Assembly: GCA_030835135.1 (NCBI GenBank) | Contig: JAUQWO010000064.1 | Span: forward strand, 62,001-126,000 | DNA length: 64,000 nucleotides | Direction of reading: 5' to 3' | Origin: Bacteroidota bacterium | Lineage (GTDB): Bacteria > Bacteroidota > Ignavibacteria > UBA10030 > UBA6906 | Shown: in pieces, positions 60,863-64,000 of the stretch | Position numbering within the stretch: position 1 is the first letter of the stretch | Layout: each line of letters begins with the position of its first letter | Position numbers and translations under genes: made by a program | Notes under the pieces: model-generated | What the model was told of the DNA's origin: nothing | What the model saw: only the letters and a program-made list of their open reading frames with translations | The model's database searches: none

Positions 60863-62863
60863 TCAGTGCAATGGAGTGATCGTCAGTGTGTGCTCGCCGG
60901 TCAGCGAAGTCTGCGTCGACGTGAGCGTGATCCGCCAGATCCGGCTCCCCCACGACGTCTGCAACTGCGGATCGGTGATGGCGATCTCTTCGGCCCGCGC
61001 CGTGAACCGGTCCGACGGATAACGGATCTCCGCACCCCGTCCTTCCTTCCCCCGGAACGAACCCCCGAGCACGATCCGTCCACCTGCAGCCGCATCAGGC
61101 TCCCGGCAGGTCATCAGGGAAAGCCGCATCGGCTCCTTCACCGCTGCCAATGCATATGCGTCATGGACCTCGACGCCATGCTTCCTGTCGAGGGAGATGA
61201 CCCGCTGCCAGGACTTCAACGCTGCATCGGGTGGATACGCGCCGGCGATGTCCATGCTGAGCGATGCCCGGACATCAGTGGCGGTCGAGGACACGCCGCG
61301 CGCAGCATACTGCCGGCCGTCTTTCTGCATGATGCCGTTCACGGTCGGCACATTGTGAAACTCGGACTGCATCGTCCAGATCGAGTAGCGCTGGCCGCTG
61401 AAGGTCTTCGCCGTGTAGGTCTCCACGCCGATATCGATGATCAGCGGCGCGCCGTCGAGCGCAACGATGAAGTTGCCCACATCGTTGTGGTTATGGCTCT
61501 CGTCATTGTGCCCGCCCTGCGCCGCGAGAAAGAACCCGTCAGCAGTCCCCTCCACGGACCGGGCCATCATGACCTGGATGCCCGGGAACCATGAGTCGCG
61601 AAGGCACGCATCGGACGGCGTGGTCTTCAGGAGGTCCTGCAGGACGAAGAGACCCGGCAGGACGCGCCCCAGAACGCCGAATTGTCCGGGCAGGATCCCC
61701 TCACCGAGATGCTGTTCACGCGCGAGGTGTGCCCCGAACCCCATCATGGTGGCGTCACCGATGGCCCGCCCATACCGGAAGATGGTCGGCGCATCCGGCT
61801 GCAACCGCGCCGCCGCATCGGCGAAATTGACATACCATGGTCCCGCGATGTGCGCACGCACGATGAACCTTCCGATCTCACGCACGCGCGGATGGGTATA
61901 CACGTCGATCCGGCCATGCGTGGCCGCATCCAGAAGCTCGAGGCAGTCGAAGAGCGACGCACCAGCCCGCCCCCAGTACCCCGGCCCCTCGTCACACCCA
62001 CCATCATCCTCATACGTGTCCAGGAACCGGTCAAGGCACTGCATGATCTTGCTGACGGACCGTGCCCGTATGTCGGTGTCCTTTTCCAGGAGCAGCACGG
62101 CTGCAAGCCAGTTCGAACATATCCATGGGGTCCAGTTGTTCACCCGCTTGGGTGTCAGCCCCATCCACCAGAAATCGTCGCGGGCAAGGTTCGGACCGAT
62201 CACCCGCCGGTCCACCTCATGGGCGATCCGGGCGGTGATGAGCGGCGTGACCGCCTCGAGGGAATCATGCAGAAGGTAGGACGTCCACGCAAGGAGCGAC
62301 GCGGTCTCCGCGGCGAACAGGTCCACGGTGGGTTCTTCGACATCGGGGAGACCCGATCCGGCACGCTGCATGCCGACGTGCGCCGGAACGCCCCAATAAC
62401 TTTCCTCACAGATCGTCCAGATCCCGTTGATGATGTCATCGCGGAACCTCCCTCGCCCCTCGATGCACTCGGCGATGACCAGAGTGGCGAGTTGCTGCCT
62501 GCGCGCGAACATCGTCGTCTGGAATCTGCCCCGGTCGCCGGTGCGGACATACTCCAGGAACCCGGTCGCCTTCAACTCAGGCCAGCTGCAACCGAGCGAT
62601 CCTTCCGCCGCGCGTACATACGCTTCTCGCACGGGAGACGGAAGCGACCGCCATTGCTCACGCGCGGAGAAGGGCGGGATCAGGGTCCACGAACGTGGAA
62701 CGGCCAGCGTTGTGCGAAGATCCTCCAGGGAGATCGATCCCGCGAGGATCCCGGTCGGGTGCCCCGCCGCATCGGTGACCGCTGCCGATACGGGCACGGA
62801 AAGACACAGGGCGGTCAGGATGCCCAGGGCACTGCACCTCAACGAGCGGCATTGGGTGATCAC
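60863..62863 (-). CDS. Heparinase II/III-like polysaccharide lyase
   Basis: 666 residues. Signal peptide to about 28 (LCLSVPVSAAV). A helical toroid follows (about 60-380; NNWTPWICSNWLAAVLLLEKD, DEGPGYWGRAGASLFDCLELL), then a beta-sandwich (about 385-666) containing GGHNDESHNHNDVGNFIVALDG, the metal/active-site segment of the heparinase II/III family (shown as SHNHNDVGNF), and SEFHNVPTVNG. It cleaves uronic-acid-containing polysaccharides by beta-elimination, feeding the GH88-type enzyme downstream. The start is GTG 62863 with GAGAGG ~13 nt upstream. Substrate class (heparin, chondroitin, or a plant/algal polyuronide) cannot be fixed from motifs. Confidence 0.87.
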   Translation of the reverse strand: MITQCRSLRCSALGILTALCLSVPVSAAVTDAAGHPTGILAGSISLEDLRTTLAVPRSWTLIPPFSAREQWRSLPSPVREAYVRAAEGSLGCSWPELKATGFLEYVRTGDRGRFQTTMFARRQQLATLVIAECIEGRGRFRDDIINGIWTICEESYWGVPAHVGMQRAGSGLPDVEEPTVDLFAAETASLLAWTSYLLHDSLEAVTPLITARIAHEVDRRVIGPNLARDDFWWMGLTPKRVNNWTPWICSNWLAAVLLLEKDTDIRARSVSKIMQCLDRFLDTYEDDGGCDEGPGYWGRAGASLFDCLELLDAATHGRIDVYTHPRVREIGRFIVRAHIAGPWYVNFADAAARLQPDAPTIFRYGRAIGDATMMGFGAHLAREQHLGEGILPGQFGVLGRVLPGLFVLQDLLKTTPSDACLRDSWFPGIQVMMARSVEGTADGFFLAAQGGHNDESHNHNDVGNFIVALDGAPLIIDIGVETYTAKTFSGQRYSIWTMQSEFHNVPTVNGIMQKDGRQYAARGVSSTATDVRASLSMDIAGAYPPDAALKSWQRVISLDRKHGVEVHDAYALAAVKEPMRLSLMTCREPDAAAGGRIVLGGSFRGKEGRGAEIRYPSDRFTARAEEIAITDPQLQTSWGSRIWRITLTSTQTSLTGEHTLTITPLH

Positions 62864-62975
62864 CGGTCAGAGATCCTCTCTCTATAATAAGGGTACGCGT
62901 GATGCGAGTTCGGGGGAGTGACCCGGCAGATGGTGTTCGCGCACCTGCCGGTACCTTGGAATCTACGCGGTTCGA

Positions 62976-63019
62976 GGCCGAAAGGCAAGCTCGCGGAACT
63001 GGCGGACCGTCTTTCGGCC
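62976..63019 (+). other. Inverted repeat in the leader of the desaturase gene
   Basis: GGCCGAAAG (62976-62984) and CTTTCGGCC (63011-63019) form a perfect 9-bp stem, extended by two more pairs (one G-T), with a loop of about 22 nt. It is not followed by a T-tract, so it is not an obvious terminator. It lies 116 bp upstream of the desaturase start and may be a structured leader or an operator. Confidence 0.5.
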
Positions 63020-63079
63020 GTGCAGGGACTAACGGGACGCTTCTGAAAGGGGTTATTTTTCTTAGAAGGATGAACGCGT

Positions 63080-63130
63080 TGCCGCTCCCCAGTGTTCCAT
63101 TGTTGAGGGACCACCAACCAGGGAGCGGTA
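63080..63130 (+). promoter_or_regulatory. Hairpin masking the ribosome-binding site of the desaturase gene
   Basis: CCGCTCCC (63082-63089) pairs fully with GGGAGCGG (63121-63128), extended to 10 bp by one G-T and one T-A pair, with a 31-nt loop. The right arm contains GGGAG, which is the best Shine-Dalgarno, ~10 nt before ATG 63135. Folding would block initiation. A role in temperature or ligand control is possible because the gene makes unsaturated fatty acids. Confidence 0.55.
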
Positions 63131-63134
63131 CAGG

Positions 63135-64000
63135 ATGAACAAGCTTGAAGTGATCCGCAGTATCGAGGGATTCGTGGGCGACAACATTGGATCGCTGCTC
63201 AAGCCAGTAGGCGACAGCTGGCAGCCTTCCGATTTCCTGCCGGCCATGTCCGACCCCGACTGGAAAGAACGGGTGGACGCGCTCCAGGCCGGGGCCCGCA
63301 ACCTCCCCGATGATCTCCTCGTGGTGCTTGTCGGGGACATGGTGACGGAAGAGGCTCTTCCCACGTACCAGACGTGGATCAACCGACTCGATGGCCTGAC
63401 AGATGAGACCGGCGTGAGCACATCGCCGTGGAGCCAGTGGAGCCGCGGGTGGACCGCCGAGGAGAACCGTCACGGGGATCTCCTGAACAGATATCTGTTC
63501 CTTTCGGGGCGCGTGGACATGCGGGCCGTCGAGGTCACGATCCACCACCTGATCAACGCCGGCTTCGATCCGCAGACGGAGAACGATCCGTACCTCGGGT
63601 TCATCTACACATCCTTTCAGGAACGTGCCACGAAGATATCGCACCGCAACGTTGCCACGCTCGCGCTCCGTGCCGGGGACGAGACGCTGCACCGGATCTG
63701 CGGGATGATCGCGGGGGATGAGGCCCGGCATGAGAAGGCGTACAAGTTGTTCATGACGCGGATCTTCGAGATCGATCCTGTGGGTGCCATCATCGCCTTT
63801 GCGGCGATGATGAAACGGAAGATCGTGATGCCTGCCGTGATGATGCGCGACGGGATCAGCGACTCCCTCTTCCATCGCTTCTCACGGGTAGCCCAGCATA
63901 CCGGGGTGTACACGGCGATGGATTACGCCGACATCGTGGAGAGCCTGGTGAAGCACTGGAACATTGAGAACCTCCCCGGCCTCTCTGATATCGCCGCGCG
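63135..64000 (+). CDS. Acyl-ACP desaturase (3' end outside window)
   Basis: 288 residues visible, open at the window end. It matches the soluble di-iron acyl-ACP desaturase family (FA_desaturase_2): [15 protein letters not shown] (first Glu ligand), [12 protein letters not shown] (EExxH), [12 protein letters not shown], and [11 protein letters not shown] (second ExxH), in the usual order and spacing. The enzyme inserts a cis double bond into an acyl chain bound to acyl carrier protein, using O2 and ferredoxin-type electrons. Plant-type family members are ~330 residues, so roughly 40 residues are missing. Start ATG 63135; the leader carries two inverted repeats, one overlapping the ribosome-binding site. 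Confidence 0.9.
   Translation, partial: MNKLEVIRSIEGFVGDNIGSLLKPVGDSWQPSDFLPAMSDPDWKERVDALQAGARNLPDDLLVVLVGDMVTEEALPTYQTWINRLDGLTDETGVSTSPWSQWSRGWTAEENRHGDLLNRYLFLSGRVDMRAVEVTIHHLINAGFDPQTENDPYLGFIYTSFQERATKISHRNVATLALRAGDETLHRICGMIAGDEARHEKAYKLFMTRIFEIDPVGAIIAFAAMMKRKIVMPAVMMRDGISDSLFHRFSRVAQHTGVYTAMDYADIVESLVKHWNIENLPGLSDIAA

Noticed and set aside
62976-63019. Intrinsic terminator for a gene upstream of the desaturase
   Set aside because: There is no T-tract after the stem and the neighbouring gene upstream is transcribed away from it.

Overview
The window looks like a chromosomal stretch from a GC-rich, Gram-negative heterotroph of the FCB group (Bacteroidota/Ignavibacteriota side), most like an ignavibacterial or kapabacterial genome. 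This is inference. It rests on four secreted proteins that end in a type IX secretion (T9SS) type A sorting domain (N-Y/F-PNPFN followed by a beta-rich tail and a basic end), three TonB-dependent receptors that start with a carboxypeptidase-regulatory-like domain, and many exported glycan-active enzymes. I see no rRNA, tRNA, CRISPR array, insertion sequence or prophage gene. Coding density is high.

Region 1 (1-20.4 kb): a truncated membrane protein, a TerC-family protein, a small membrane protein, TonB receptor 1, an NhaC antiporter, a secreted GH2 enzyme, an arsenate reductase, a GH29 alpha-fucosidase, a divergent C39-like peptidase / ATP-grasp ligase pair, a receiver-PAS-PocR-histidine kinase, and TonB receptor 2, a paralogue of receptor 1. 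Region 2 (20.7-29.1 kb): a three-gene unit of very large exported proteins of unknown function, ending in a probable outer-membrane barrel. Region 3 (29.1-34.8 kb): a GH18-like enzyme with a T9SS tail, a second GH29 enzyme, and a membrane-anchored SGNH hydrolase with a possible TPR region.

Region 4 (34.8-45.2 kb, minus strand) is a tight seven-gene operon: a large lipoprotein, a membrane-anchored solute-binding protein, an exported unknown, two Dpp-like permeases, one protein carrying both ABC ATPase domains, and a T9SS-tagged cyanophycinase-family (S51) peptidase. My reading is an enzyme-plus-importer system for extracellular cyanophycin or a similar peptide.

Region 5 (45.4-57.9 kb) holds the most striking signal. 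Three promoters (at 48.25, 51.43 and 52.00 kb) each carry four 7-bp TTAACAC/GTAACAC-like units at an exact 11-bp period. In each, the array ends 8 bp before a -10-like hexamer. This is the layout of a PhoB/PhoP box. They sit in front of (i) a 35-residue membrane peptide, a GT4 glycosyltransferase and a metallophosphoesterase, the gene pair used for phosphate-starvation lipid remodelling (Agt/PlcP) in other bacteria; (ii) a stand-alone OmpR/PhoB-type DNA-binding protein with no receiver domain; and (iii) a TonB receptor followed by a T9SS protein built from two 441-residue copies. I propose a compact, self-regulated Pho-like regulon.

Region 6 (58-64 kb): another T9SS protein, a heparinase-II/III-like lyase with a GH88-type hydrolase (polyuronide or glycosaminoglycan degradation), and an acyl-ACP desaturase that runs off the window and has a hairpin covering its ribosome-binding site.
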